Positions 46,788-59,290 of a DNA stretch of 64,000 nt are shown here, one piece after another (position 1 is the first letter of the stretch; each line of letters starts with the position of its first letter). Source of the DNA: Anthostomella pinea (taxonomy: Eukaryota; Ascomycota; Sordariomycetes; Xylariales; Xylariaceae). The notes below the pieces were generated by a model. That model was not told where the DNA came from, did not search any database, and was given only the letters and a program-made list of their open reading frames with translations. Made by a program: the position numbers and the translations under genes. The DNA lies in the NCBI GenBank assembly GCA_963556695.1, contig CAUWAG010000006.1:2852001-2916000 (forward strand), given 5' to 3'.

Positions 46788-48532
46788 CTACCACGTCCAC
46801 CACCATTTCTTCACCAATTCCTCCCTATGTCCATCGGTCCTCTCATCCGTCTCGCTTCTCAAAACGGGGCCGTCTCCTTTCTCCAACTTCTTGTTACTGA
46901 AGAAGTACCACGAGCTCTGTGTCAATATCTCCAAGACCACTACGGCGGACAGTGCCAAGCAGGCCGTGAAAGCGTTGTGGTACCCCGGAGCGTCCTGCGT
47001 ACGGAAGACTTGGCTTCCAGCTATTCCAGCAGCATTGGCACCCATAATGATCATTCTAGCAACATGTTAGCCGTCGAATAGCGTACGCTGGCTGAGCGGG
47101 ATCAAGAGAGTAGAGCTTACGCCATCGCAACACTCCGTTGTTGGGGACGCTGACAATTCACGGTCAGCCAGCCCACGTTGAGGATATGAACGATTGAGTT
47201 CGCTGCCATCGAGAAAACCACGGCCGCGTATCTGCGGCCGTGGCTCCATTTAGAGCTCTCCCGTAGACATGTAAAGGCAATCAGACTCCAGAGCGACTCG
47301 AACAGTAACATCGGGCCCCGTCTGCCCGTCTTGTCGCACAGCCACCCCAGGATGAGGACCACGACTACAGCAATGAAGCTCCCCACGCTAGCCATCGCAT
47401 TGGCCCGCACGGTGCTGTACCCCAAACTCTTGATGACGCTCGGTCCGTAGGTGTTGATAGCGTTTACCGGGATTGTCGCGGTGGTAGTGATGAGGATATG
47501 TAGCATAATCCTAGGGTTCTTGACTGTCTCCCAGACATCGCTGCCGGTGATGCGGAGATGACCCGAGGTCTTGGTCGGGTCATCAAGAAGTACTCGGCGT
47601 GCGACGATGTATGACTCGCGCGGAGTGAAGTAAGACCAGCGCCCGAAACTAATCAAGGGGCTGCCATTGCCTACAGATGGCGGCAGGAACAGCATGAAGA
47701 TGAGTCCGACCCCGACGGTAATGGCACCTTCAACTGCAAATATGGAGGCAGTGCGTCAGCAAGGACCTGACAGGCCTATGAAGTATAAGATGTGTGAGAC
47801 GAGGGACCAACCTATGAAGAGCCATCTCCAGCCCGCAACACCGTACCTATCTCCCATGCTAAGGATCCCCGCACCGATGAGTGAGGTCGTCGCGGATGCC
47901 AGCAGGTTACCCAGGAAGAAAATGGAGATACGCAGACTAGATTCGTCTTTCTTGTACCAGGTCGACATCGTGTACAGCGCACCTGGTATGAAACCAGCCT
48001 CGCAAAGACCGAGCAAGATACGGGTGACCAGGTAGCCCGCATAGTTCGTGATGAAGTTCTGGAATATCGCGACCAGGCCCCAGGCAACGATCTGGCCCGA
48101 CAGCCACCTCTGCGGCCCCACGCGCTGGAGTAAGATGTTCGACGGGATTTCCAAGAGGACAATCCCCGTCGATAGTAAACTGTTGCCGACGTTGATCTGG
48201 TCGGTGGTCACGCCGAGATCCTGGGTGATGGTGCTGGTCAGGGCGTTCGAGATGTTCCCTCGATCCATCTGCAGGGCAAAGAAGGCGAGTCCCAGGATCG
48301 GCAACAGGATGAAGTCGAGCCTGGGGACTAAGTTAGACTCTGCTTGCACGGTAGGCGCTGGTTGATGGACTCGAGGTCTGTGGCCATTGTCCAATGCTTA
48401 CTTCCGCTTGACTTTGAGCTCTTCTGTATCACTCCAATCTGCGGCGGTCGACTCGTCAACGTTGACAGCGACAGCTTCGCCATCACCACTACCCAGCTTG
48501 TCGGCGACATCGTAAGACTGCTTGCCGGCCAT
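46788..48532 (-). CDS. MFS permease, Dal5/anion:cation symporter family
   Basis: Four exons: 48532-48402, 48320-47812, 47733-47121 and 47055-46788. The introns are 81, 78 and 65 nt; donors are GTAAGC, GTTGGT and GTAAGC, and each has a TCTAAC, CTGAC or GCTAAC branch. All joins keep frame, giving 506 residues, normal for the family. After a 50-residue cytosolic N-terminus come LDFILLPILGLAFFALQMDR and GNISNALTSTITQDLG, a hallmark of Dal5-type permeases. Next are LLEIPSNILLQRVGPQRWL, RILLGLCEAGFIPGALY and WRWLFIVEGAIT before the central loop. The second half has WLCDKTGRRGPML, the loop motif between TM8 and TM9. It should be a 12-TM plasma-membrane importer of organic anions (allantoate, nicotinate, pantothenate or similar); the substrate cannot be told. 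The gene looks intact although transposon DNA starts 370 bp upstream. Confidence 0.9.
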
Positions 48533-48899
48533 GGTGTCACACGAGTCTCGCAAACTGCTCAGAGAAGATTGTAGATAACCTAGGTCAGAATGAAGAAGCG
48601 GCTCACGTCGCACCGCCCGACTTATGTAGACGCCAGCATCCAGTCACCCAATCGCACCCATGTCTACAACTACGCAATCCTCGATTCCTTCGTTTCCCAG
48701 GACGCGGCTGTGGGGCCCCGAGATAACCTGGGGCCAGCAAATAGCAGACATGGTATTGGGTATCTCCAGCCATTAGTGCCTCTTTTGCAAGGCTTTTGGC
48801 ATCAGATCATGTTGAAACGCGCGTGGGTGGGTAAGATCCCCAGCCGTTATCTGTGACGTGCTTTGTGACCATCTTGCGCCATCGCGATATCACGTGATA

Positions 48900-51189
48900 A
48901 CGGCGGGGGCATGCAGATGGGACAGCCCCCCAGATGGGACAGTTCCCCCACCAAAACACAATATTTGCACCCACATATAACCCCATTGGTATTGAGGCTA
49001 TAGATAATATATATATATCAAAAGAATCACCTTTTCTTGGTGTTTCTAGCAATACCAGTGCTTTTAGCGGTAACACGCGGGTTGGCGGATTTCTCGGCGT
49101 CAAGATCGCATCATAATGGGCTCTTTCTTTTTATTATCTGGCTTGTCAGACACTTTCTCGCCCTCTTTGTTAACAATCACCCTTTTGTCTAGATCTTCTA
49201 AATCTGTTGAATCAGAGGAGAGGGAGTCCTCAGAAGGCGATTCCTCTGATTCTTTGGTCTCTAAGTTCTGTATTTTACGCAAAAGTCGTCGTCTCTCCGC
49301 CCACTGGTTAATCAGCACTTGTGCGGCCTCTATATGCTTGATCTGCTCCTGAATAACGTCTCTTATCCTCCATAGGCATTAATCAGGCTCTTTCTGGGGG
49401 GCCTTATGGCGCTTTTTAGGCTATAGATGCTTGATCTTGTTGTCTTTTGCCTCGTTTTGCAGCTTTAGGATGGCTAACTTAATCACCATCTCATCGTATG
49501 ACTTCGCAACCGTGCGTACTGCTGCTCGTTTGCCAGTGTCTTGTTCCTATTTATGGGCCAAAGGCTAGCAGCACGCCATCCTGAATGTACGATAACAGGA
49601 GTAGCTTTGTCACGGGCTTCCGCCAGGCAAGAAAGGAACTTAATCTTGCCAATAGGGACCGAATCGTTCAAGTGACCGAGCTGGTTAATGAGGCGGCGAT
49701 AAGCGGCCTTCACCACAGAGAAAACGGTCAGATCCAGGGGCTGAAAGATGTGAGACTACCCCTATTAGCGGAATAACTACTAATTAAGGATATAACCTAC
49801 CGTATGGGCAGGAAAAAAGCTCAAATAGACGTTGTTTATATAACATAGATACATAAAATCATATGAGCAGTGGCTGTCATAGCCGTCGAGCACCAACAGG
49901 CAGAACTCATCCGGGTCTTTAGGGGCAGTATTTAACAGATAGATCTAGGGGGTTATTTAGCATATAGTTAACATTAAAAAATAAGAAAAAAATAATCTTT
50001 TTAAGCCATTTGAGCGCGATCGCGTTCGAAGACCAGCCATTAACAGAGTAAGTCACTATCCAGTCTGCCACCCCAGGATGCTTGAGAATAAGCTGCTCTT
50101 TGAACCATTATGTCTGTATCGACTTTGCCTTAAAGATAATCAGCGGCCGGAGCTTTTTCCCAGTGGCAGTGATCGGTTCTACCACGGTAGTCCACGTGCG
50201 GTTATCGTTGGACTTGACGTTGGCCCCTTTTGAGCCAGAACTGCCTATTACAAGGCTATCAGACCTATAACCTTCTGGTTAGCCGTCTGAAAAACACTTA
50301 GATTGGACGTACGTATTGCTGGCCCTGTATAATGCCGTACTTATCGACATTTTTGCGGTTCTCGGGCTTGATGAAGTCGAAATCTGTGTAGCGGTCATGA
50401 TAGTCATGGATGTTGTCAGGAATGGCAGCATTGATACGCTTATATTCAAGTTTTCTGTTCATTTTGGTCTTTATCTCTGGGTTCTGGCGGATGAAATTTT
50501 GCATGTAATGGCCCCCAAGATGAGGCGGTTTTCCCTGGGATTATAGGATCTTCTGCATGATGTACCTCACATTGGCGTGAGTAGGGGCATAGCCGGCCTT
50601 TTCTTGGTACAGAATCCATAAAATTACCTTCTTTTCTTGAGCAGGGCTTATTTTCTATTTATGAGCATGTCCTTTATTCTAAGTGCTAGTTATAGGCATT
50701 GTGGAGTCTTTATCTTTGTGAGAAAGGGTGGTTTTTGGTACTCCATAGCGCTGGGCAGCCTTCCGGAGGGACAGATCGTCACTGTTCACGGCGGCTATCG
50801 CCTCAGCAAGGTCTTCTTCGGTGTATAAGGGCGCCATTTTGACGTACCGAATCTTATGATGCTTACAGAAAAAAAGGAAAAAAAGAACCACAGAACTTGT
50901 GCCTGGTTGGAGGGGATAAGGGGCACGGGTCACATTACCCCTCAGATTAGGGCCGGACGTACTAGCTTCCGACCCCCGCCACGGGACATCCCGCTGTAGG
51001 ACACCTAATAAATTCCACATTGGAAGAAACACCAAGAAAAGACAATTCAGACGATATATTTATGATATCTACAGCTTCAATCCCGATAGAGATGTGGGTG
51101 GGTGCAAATGTTGTGTTTTGGTGGGGGAACTGTCCCATCTGGGGGGCTGTCCCATCTGGGGGGCTGTCCCATCTGCATGCCCCCGCCGT
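48900..51189 (-). mobile_element. Pogo/Tigger-like DNA transposon
   Basis: Inverted repeats of about 150 bp begin ACGGCGGGGGCATGCAGATG and are flanked by TA (48898-48899 and 51190-51191). Within the inverted repeat the 12-mer CAGATGGGACAG occurs twice at the left end and three times at the right end. The 2.29-kb element carries one minus-strand transposase relic. Composition is only slightly A+T-shifted, unlike the RIP blocks. Confidence 0.86.
49100..50837 (-). pseudogene. Pogo/Tigger-type transposase, broken frame
   Basis: Starts at ATG 50837 with a psq-type helix-turn-helix (EAIAAVNSDDLSLRKAAQRY, then GVPKTTLS). Later segments in shifting frames match the DDE domain: NVDKYGIIQG (first Asp), SNDNRTWTTVVEPITATGKK, LLVLDGYDSHCS (second Asp) and FQPLDLTVFSVVKAAYRRLI (third Asp), followed by GWRAASLWPINRNKTL and an acidic Ser/Glu-rich tail ending at 49100. 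The three acidic catalytic positions survive, but several nonsense codons and frameshifts prevent expression. Less decayed at its active site than the 26921-28956 copy. Confidence 0.8.
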
Positions 51190-52250
51190 TACCATTGCTG
51201 CATGGCACGCCAGCTGTCAGATAAAACAGATAAGATCATCGTGCGCAGAATGACTGTACACCTTACCGTTTTGGTCTAGGGGTAAAATCCAACACCAGCA
51301 ACTGTGGCGTTAAGGGAGGTGGCAGTGCACTGAACAAGGCTAGTAGGACATTTTGGACCACCTAGCACACAACAGAGGGATCCTTCCAGATACACAAAGA
51401 TCAAGTACAACCACTGAATACACGAATATCAACCATATGAACCATCATACACGCTGTTTGACAACCCTCACACGGTCACACCCCTGTCGCTGAGAATCGC
51501 GACGTCTTCCCAAACCCCTGGGCCCCGACCAGAGTACGATTGGCTGGTTCACTTGAATAGCACAGGGACGGTAACAATCCATCTTCTGACCTTGAATGAA
51601 CACTAAGTTCCGAAGACTCTAGCCAGTTAATGGGTTGTGACTGGGGTATCTACCATCCCAGGCGATCACCTCGTTCTCACCTGGTTCTCTTTGGTGCGGA
51701 AATCGCCTCGGAAAGATGCTGTCATCAACCAAGCAGCAAGCCTAGCATCGAGGAAGGCAAGCTACTTGGAGATCAGAACAGCGCTGGCAATACGACTCGT
51801 AGGTATTTGAATGACGCGTTTGATTACTGGGGTGAAGGTAGACAACGACCACTCATAAAGTATATATGCCCTCTTGTTCTGGGGTGTCCATTATCATATG
51901 GGTCCATACGAGATGAGGTAGTTACACAAGGACAGAAGGGAGGCCATAGCCGCATAGACTGCAGGCTTTATCACTGGCTGGAGCATTAAAAGGTTCCCTT
52001 GCTAAAGCGATTGCGGCCTTTTCCAGCAGCAGCCCTTCCGATCCTAGATCAGCCGGCGCCAGCACGAGCATAGAGATATTCCGACTGGGTACGTCATCTC
52101 TTGAGGGGATAGCAGACTTCTCTAAGAGTTGCTTGAATGAGTCACCATACGCAATACCTGTTGCAAGAATCACATGAAGTTCCTGTCTGGCCATCATTCC
52201 ATATCCCCAGGGGCTCCCCGCTTGCAATCGTGTCTTGCCCTTCTCATTCT
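51190..52250. other. Normal-composition DNA with a possible coding relic
   Basis: Includes a minus-strand open stretch (52227-51922, GYGMMARQELHVILATGIAY, then VLAPADLGSEGLLLEKAAIA) that looks coding and continues toward the LTR insertion at 52251. No family recognised. A sequence near 51272 resembles a tRNA A box but no tRNA folds there. Confidence 0.35.
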
Positions 52251-52464
52251 TGTCACGGCGAGCGTACTGAGGAGCTGGGACATGGCCGGCAGCAAGCAGC
52301 TATTACTCTATTGACGAGAATATCAAGACTAGAAAGGAAAGGAAGAGAGAGAGAGAGATAGGTACAGTGGGAGGTTGCCCCTTTAAGGGGATCCTCTGGT
52401 CAGATCCTTCCCCTATTGGGAAGTATCCGCTTGTCATGCGGGAAGGTCTGTGCAGGCTGTCACA
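52251..52464. repeat. Solo LTR, family alpha copy 3
   Basis: 214 bp, nearly identical to the copies at 27101 and 39091 (two extra bases in the GA run), ends TGTCACGG/GCTGTCACA. The flanks are identical ATTCT pentamers. The right terminal repeat has one C-to-T change against the other copies. Confidence 0.88.
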
Positions 52465-52800
52465 ATTCTCGTGTAAAAGCGCTCAGCTCCTGTGGTTTGT
52501 GCGGCTTGTTTTGCACCAACATCGACAATCCGTCGATGTCTCCTTAAGTGCTCTCATGTTAAAGGACTACTTAACTTGTCGGACCAGGCTCGTTGATCAT
52601 GCTGGCCTGCAACATTTGTATTTTACAAGCGAACTCGCTGCTAGGATTCCTGGCTATGGATATCTTATAAGTTTCTGGTAATCATCACAGGTAGATAAAT
52701 GCCTCAGTCCTCATAATAGGCTCGGGTGCCTCATCAAATTGCTGTAAAAGATGTTAATAAAGAAGGATAAGAGAGTAGATGAAAGGGCCGAGGGCAGTCC
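52465..52800. other. Continuation of the interrupted relic
   Basis: Normal-composition sequence right of LTR alpha 3, with short coding-like minus frames (e.g. RALKETSTDCRCWCKTSRTN). It may be the other half of the stretch at 51922-52227, split by the LTR insertion. Unassigned. Confidence 0.3.
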
Positions 52801-53920
52801 GGCACGAGCTTAAACTATATTTAAACTTAACATTTACGATATAAATCTTTTATTTAGTTAAACGATAACCGACTAGTAGCCTTATCCGCTTTATCTTTTA
52901 TTAACTTAATAGCTTTATATCGCTTATTATTCGATTTACGCTTTTAAATTAACTTTTAAATTTTCGACTTAAATATCTATAAAACGCTTTTAATACAACC
53001 TATTATAAAGCGTGATATTTTTATATCTTTAAACTTATTTTATACGTTTATACGTTTCCCCCCGTTATTATATTAAGGCAGGGCTCTTATCCTACTTAAT
53101 CCAGCCTGATAATTATATATAGCCTGGTTGTTTAACCACTAGGCACTCTTTAAAAAAAACATTATCTTTCTTATTATACGAGGTTTTTAACCCTTATTAT
53201 AACTTTTAAGTAATTAAAGTAACTATTTCCTTTTATATCCGTAAGTTAAGATTCGTTTATATAAGCTAAATGTCTTTTTAGCTATATTAATATTTTACCT
53301 TAATTCTTTAATAGATATATATTTATAGCCTTGTCGATAAGTCGGATCGTACCTTTAAAAGCCTAATACTTATTTTAAACGAAAGTACCAGCCTTAATTA
53401 ATTATTTCTTCTTTTTAAAACTTTAAAATTGGACAAACTAAATGTTTTAAAAGTAAATTTTTATTAAAGATAAAAGACTAAAAATATTTTTGAAAATTCT
53501 AAAATATCGCAAGCTTAATACTTATTAGCTTAAAGCGAAAGCTAATATAAGATTTATAGCTTAATACGTTACTAAAATTATCCTTTATAAATTTGCTATT
53601 TCCTGTGGAAAGGTTTAATTAATTAAATAAACAGGTTTTTTTTTAATATGGTTTAGTTATAATTACAATATAAGAAAGTTATGAATTAATAAAGAAAGAT
53701 CAAGCTTTAATACTTGTTAAACGTTTTTTTTTTTCGTAAAAAGGTAATACTACGGTATTACAGTTAACATTTTACACAACCGGTTAATTAAGTAATTAAT
53801 AGCTATAAACTTTTGCGATTAAAACTAAGGTTGAAAAAGCCGTAAAAATATAAAACGCTAAGTTTATAATAAGCCACGGTATATCGTTAAATATAATAAG
53901 AATAATATTATATTATTTAT

Positions 53921-54000
53921 GTGTATATCGACGACGTATATTGGGCTCAAAGACCTGAAAAATACGAGCTTAAAACCTTTATTAAGTGTTTTTCTTTTAC
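53921..54000 (+). pseudogene. Reverse-transcriptase YxDD relic in RIP block
   Basis: The plus strand reads VYIDDVYWAQRPEKYELKTF before a stop. YIDD followed by an F-containing helix resembles the RT catalytic box of LTR elements; spacing to LKTFI is closer to copia than gypsy. Short and heavily mutated, so only suggestive. Confidence 0.35.
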
Positions 54001-55535
54001 GTTAAATATTCAATTAAATTAGACAAAGCATTATTAATAGTATCGTTATCGAATGATTATTTCACTTTTAATAGATAACAAGACTTTTTTAAGTTAGAAC
54101 TGAAAAAGCTACTTTAAAGATTGAAAAAAAGCTCTTATAAAAATTAAGACTTTCTTATAAAAAGTTGCGGGTAAAAAAAAATTTTTTTTTTACGGTTTAT
54201 TGGTATAATTAAAATCTCTAAATTTGTATCAATCTTTAATTTTATATTATGAAGCTTTTAGTAAGCTGCTCAAGTTTTTTATGTTTTAATTAGTACGGTA
54301 ATTTAATATTATATAAAATTGCAAGGTTGTTTATTATTTATCACGCCTTTATTTATTTATTTATATTATAACTATTTTATCTTTTGGCTAAGAAACATTA
54401 TTATTTTTTGTTAAATTTTTTAAAATCTAATAATTGTGTTTTATTGCGCGCCTTTCTTAATAAACATGTTATCAATGGATAAATTTATTTTAAAAAAATT
54501 GTAAAACTTTATGCTAACTATATTAATATAAGTAAACTATAAGTTTTCGTTAAAGTTACGGTCTTACTTACTACTCAATTAAAAATTTAAATTATTACCT
54601 TTATACTTCTAAAAATTTATCAATCGTTTGTTTCAACTTGAAATTTGATAAATAATATTAATTTAAAATATGAATCCTATATGTTAACTTATAATTATTC
54701 GTTGCTTTTCTACTTAGTCATATTTTACTGCCGATAAAAAAATAAAAAAAATTAGTTTTTGAAATATTAGTAATACTGTTTATCCTTATATATACCCTTT
54801 TATTTAAAATTGTAATATTTAATTTTAACTCAAAGATAACTTTGAGTATTACTTTCGATTCAAAAACTCTTAACAATCGAAAAGGAAAGGTGATGGCTTT
54901 AAAGCCTTCAGAAAATAATAACGGTTTAATATACTTTGCGAAGTATTTAATCACGTATTAAATTATAGTATTAACATTTAACAAAATCTAAATAATAGTA
55001 ATGTTATTGTAAAAGGTTTCTTAAGACCTTATTTTTTAACCTAATATTTGATAGGATTTCGCGAACAGGAACTAACGATAGTTTTTCCATTATATTTATC
55101 AAAGAATGAATTAAAAGATTGAAAAGTTTTTAAAAGAAAAGTTATTTTTATATAACGCTACTCTATTTCTTAATATTATTACCGGATTATAATAGTTCGG
55201 CTTCATATATCGACTAGGCGTTTATTAAGATTAAAGCCTCATAAGGCAAACGAGTAAAAATTCAAGCCCGTATATAAGTAGTCTAAACCGAATCTAAGGC
55301 TTAAGTTGCCTAGCAAAAGCCTTTTTTTTTATAGTTATTACCTTCGCGATGATTTTGAAAACAATATCGTTAAAAAATTAGAGCAATGTACTTAATAGAA
55401 ATAGAATTACGTAGGTTTATAAAAGGGTTAAAACGGCTTTAAATTATACTAGCTATTTTAATTTAGATAATTCAATAACTATAAATATATTAAAAATAAA
55501 AATTTTAAAACTTATAATAATATAAAGGGTATTTT

Positions 55536-55737
55536 TGTAGGAACAGGCTAGAACGATCAATCATAATACTCGAATATTGTGTCAAGGTCATGATATTACT
55601 GATGGTTGGATTGGGAAGTCTAGCTGGACCTGCAGTTCTGGCTAAGTGACCTTACAATCCGGTATCTAATATCTTATCTAATCATTCATGTGGGTTCTTT
55701 ATGGATGGTTTGACTGTAGAATTACATGGATCCAACA
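55536..55737 (-). repeat. Solo LTR, family beta copy 3
   Basis: 202 bp, same orientation as copy 2 (TGTAGGAACAG to GGATCCAACA). The flanks ATTTT and TTTTT differ at one position. It shows more C:G-to-T:A differences than copies 1 and 2. Confidence 0.72.
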
Positions 55738-58050
55738 TTTTTAATGTTAATTAAATTAATAGTTTTTGCCTTTCCATTATAAATAGGGATGCTTTAAATG
55801 TTAAAAACCCACTTTCTTAAACCATGTTACTTTAAATAGTTAAAACATTTAAACCTAAGTATTATATAATTTTTTGGTTTAAAAGCAAAGTAGATCTCTA
55901 ATAATTCTAAAATTATGAACTAACTATATTTAATTTTGTTCATATAAAGTATTTTAAAACGAAAAGGTTTATATATATATTAGTAACAAAAATTAATAAT
56001 ACCGTTTAAATAACTTGAATGACGGCTTGTTAATTGAAATTATTAAAACTAAAAAGCTGCTTATTATAGAATCATTCTTTATATAAGGGTAAATTTTTTT
56101 TCCATAATCCCAACTTTTAATATAAAGTTTATTACAAGTTGTATAAAAGGATTTTATTTTATTCATCTCGACTATAAATATTTCCGCTATAGTAAGATTA
56201 ATAATAATAGTAATAGTAATATTAATAACGTTAACATTTTAAATTTAACCTAGATATTTAATAGGTTTATTAATATAAGTTATCATTAAGCTACTTTAAC
56301 CGTCTTTAATAAGATTTTATTTTTTTGACCGAATAATCTGTTTATAAATTATATATATATATAAAATCAATAAAATTAATATACCTATTAAGAAACAAAT
56401 TATTGAAGACTTTTTTTTTAATTTAATTTGATGAAAGTTCTATTAAATATCATGAAGCAAGAACGAGAATTGAATAATCAAATAATTATAATGCAAGATT
56501 ATAATACAGTTTTATATAACGAAACATTTACATAAAGTGTCAAAATTACTAGTATAGGTTTTAAAAAACTTATAACTATATACTTCATAAAAAAGACGAT
56601 TTTTATCAAAAAAGTTATTAACTATTTTAATTCGCTTAAAAAAATTACCCTTACAAAGCTTTTTTAACATTAATTAAATATAAGCAATTTGAAAACCTTT
56701 TTTTAATTCAATTATTAGAAAATTACAACTTATTATTTTATGAGCGATTTAAATTTAAGGTTTTTGAAGCAGTTATAACAGGGTGAATGAGATATTAAAA
56801 TCATAATAAAAAAATCCTTATCGTTATTTTTTATTATAGAACTATCTAATCTTTTTCTAAATATTGTGTAAAAAAATCGGCGTTTATCCACGGCTTTGGA
56901 AAGTCTTCGATTTATAACTCGTAGTTCAGTATTGATTTTTAACGTTCATGTTTATATTTTGAATTACGGTTTTTAAACATTAAATGACGCGCTTTTAAAA
57001 AAGAACGTAACTTTCGCTTTTAACCAGAATTTTAATTCTTACAAATAATAACGAAAAGAAACTAGGAACCTCTTTAATTGATCGGTATTGTACTTACTTC
57101 TTAAAGCTGAATTAAACAACTTAAAGGTTTATAAAAGGGGTTTTTTTTTTTAAAGTTTCAACGCCGTTATATATATTTTTAAGAAATCAATTCGATAAAC
57201 ATGAACGGGTTTAAATTTTTTAAAGAATTAATAACTAGATTAATATAAATATATTAAATGATCAAGTAAATACACTTATTATTAATTTCAAGAAAAAAAC
57301 GATACCAATTTTAGTAAGCTTTAAAAAACTTATACCGGTTTGTTAAAATAATTCTTAATTTTAGTAATTAAAATATTAATGGATATAGCGAAACAAATGT
57401 ACGTTAACTTATGGATACTTTTTCTCTAAAAATTCAACGTCCGTTTTTGTTTTTTAAGCCTTTAATAATAATAATAACGACAAAACATTTATATGAATTC
57501 TCCAACAAAATCATAGTTTACATTTTTAAAGCTAAATTTTATATAAATATAAACCAGTTTATAAAACCTGATTTTCACATCTTTTAACTTGGTTTATTAA
57601 ATCTTTAATTATATAATAATCCAATAATTTTAGCAAGTTAAGGTTAAATAATTCAATACGGAAATTTTATTTTAAAGTATGGTTTAATTGGTTATTATAT
57701 AAACAAGTATAGATAAGCAAACGGGGTTTTTATACGAATTTGTTTTAATATATTAAAAAAAATCAATATTAAAACAACGCATTTATTTCGCAAGTATAAA
57801 AAAAACCGGCCATTATGCATTTAACTTTTTAATTTTAGTTTTTTTTTAAATTAAAAGAACTTCAAAAAGGCATTTAAAAAAATAAAAATTTCTAAGATCT
57901 TTTCGGCGTTGATAACGTCTATTTAAGATATGAAAACGTTAACATAGTAATTCAACGCTTACGTTTTAACGAAAAAAGCATTAAAATTGAAAGTTAAACT
58001 TTTTAATAGTTAAGTTTGAGTATAATAACCATATTATATTAATAAAGCAG

Positions 58051-58243
58051 TGTCACTATGCCTGCGGCGGTGTGTTGCAATCTGAGATTGATTACGAAAA
58101 TAACAGGATGAGGAAGGAAAAGAAAGCCATTAAAGTGGTGTGCACAGCATCCACCTTAAGTGGTGGTCCCGTTCCTTCCTTATCTAATCTACACGTGACT
58201 AGGTGGGTCACTTGACCAGGAACCAGTTAGGTAGACCGTCATC
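58051..58243. repeat. Candidate solo LTR (single copy)
   Basis: ~193-bp normal-composition island in AT-rich DNA, beginning TGTCACTATGCC. AGCAG flanks it on both sides (58046-58050 and 58244-58248) if it ends CGTCATC; if it ends CATCA the repeat is GCAG only. The terminus is therefore uncertain. Confidence 0.45.
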
Positions 58244-58442
58244 AGCAGCTGCTTTTAAAGAGGGGTTTTTTTTACTGTTAAAATTAAAAACTATGGAATA
58301 TATATCTATAAAATTATTAGCTAAAAAAAGCCAATATATAATACTTGTTAAAAGTACGTTATTTAATTAAATAACTTAATAATTTTAATTAGTAAAACTT
58401 TTCATATTAATAATAATATTAATTAAAGTTACGATAATATTA

Positions 58443-58927
58443 TGACGTAGGTTACAAGCAAGTGTGACACACAAACGAGAGGGACACTTTCACAAACCTC
58501 TCAAACTTTCAACTTCTAACCAGTATTCCTCAACTTACGACAATGGTACCGCGTTATAACGAATTAGACATGCTGTCATGGGGCAGATACAAGCACAGGA
58601 TAAAGATGCCCATCAATGACTTGTATTGTACGAAAATACTTTGCTGGTAAAGGAAAGAAGGATCTGACATCCCACCAAATTCTGGTGGGGAGATAGATCA
58701 ACAATCCTGCCCCACTATAATCTATCTAGCTGTGCAGTGGGGCAACGCGTCCACCCCACCAAGTCACGTAGTGGGAGCGCACACACCATGATGGATGGCA
58801 AATCCATCACAACTCCCCGGCTCAAAAAAGACTCGACCCGAGGCTTGAACCTTGGGCCCCTCACAAAAAAATCATGCACTTTCCAGGCGGAGGAAGGACG
58901 CCCTCGGAGGTCGTAATTAATCAATCA
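58443..58927 (-). repeat. Probable 3' LTR of the chromovirus
   Basis: 485 bp bounded by TGACGTAGG and ATTAATCAATCA (TG...CA on either strand). It lies immediately downstream (minus sense) of the Pol relic, after a purine-rich stretch (AAGGGAATTGAGGG) suitable as the polypurine tract. The partner LTR lies beyond the window, so the boundaries are unverified. Confidence 0.5.
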
Positions 58928-58989
58928 GTTGGGGGCCCTCAATTCCCTTGTGATTAACCAACCACGCCACACACATGTTGGCAAAAATT

Positions 58990-59290
58990 CGTGGTAACAT
59001 CCCTCATATACAGCCATCTCACTGCCGTTTCCGCGCACGTGATCTCGTGATTCGCGCGGGTAGATCGTCGTCAGCATGTTTCTTAGCGAAAACGTCGTTT
59101 TTAGCAGCTTTGAGCCATTATTGCAGCCTCATCGGGGGTCTCGCCTCGTTGGTATACTCATTGTGGTATTTCTTCAACTTCTCGGCGGAGTTGCGAAAGT
59201 CGCTCGCAGGGCACCAAAGCCCGTCTGGGTCCCAGCCCTTCCACAGAACCAGGTACTAGAGTTTTCCGTAATGTGTTTGTGATGTGAGGA
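58990..59290 (-). pseudogene. Integrase C-terminal chromodomain
   Basis: The minus strand reads YLVLWKGWDPDGLWCPASDF, then NSAEKLKKYHNEYTNEARPP, a typical chromodomain (aromatic-cage W and the terminal helix), followed by a stop and a basic tail (ARITRSRARKRQ). In chromoviruses this domain directs integration to marked heterochromatin, consistent with the setting. Confidence 0.8.

Larger units (their letters stand above)
52800..58050. repeat. Long A+T-rich RIP-type block
   Basis: 5.2 kb of extreme A/T bias without usable frames, interrupted by LTR beta 3 at 55536. A reverse-transcriptase-like relic survives near 53921. This is most of a heavily mutated retroelement array. Confidence 0.7.

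Noticed and set aside
51264..51330. tRNA-like stretch (TTGGTCTAGGGGTAAAATCC)
   Set aside because: Resembles an A box and D arm only; no T arm, no acceptor pairing, no B box.
54718..54954. 78-codon frame in the AT-rich block
   Set aside because: Composition-driven Lys/Ile/Phe/Asn-rich frame in RIP sequence; no support as a gene.
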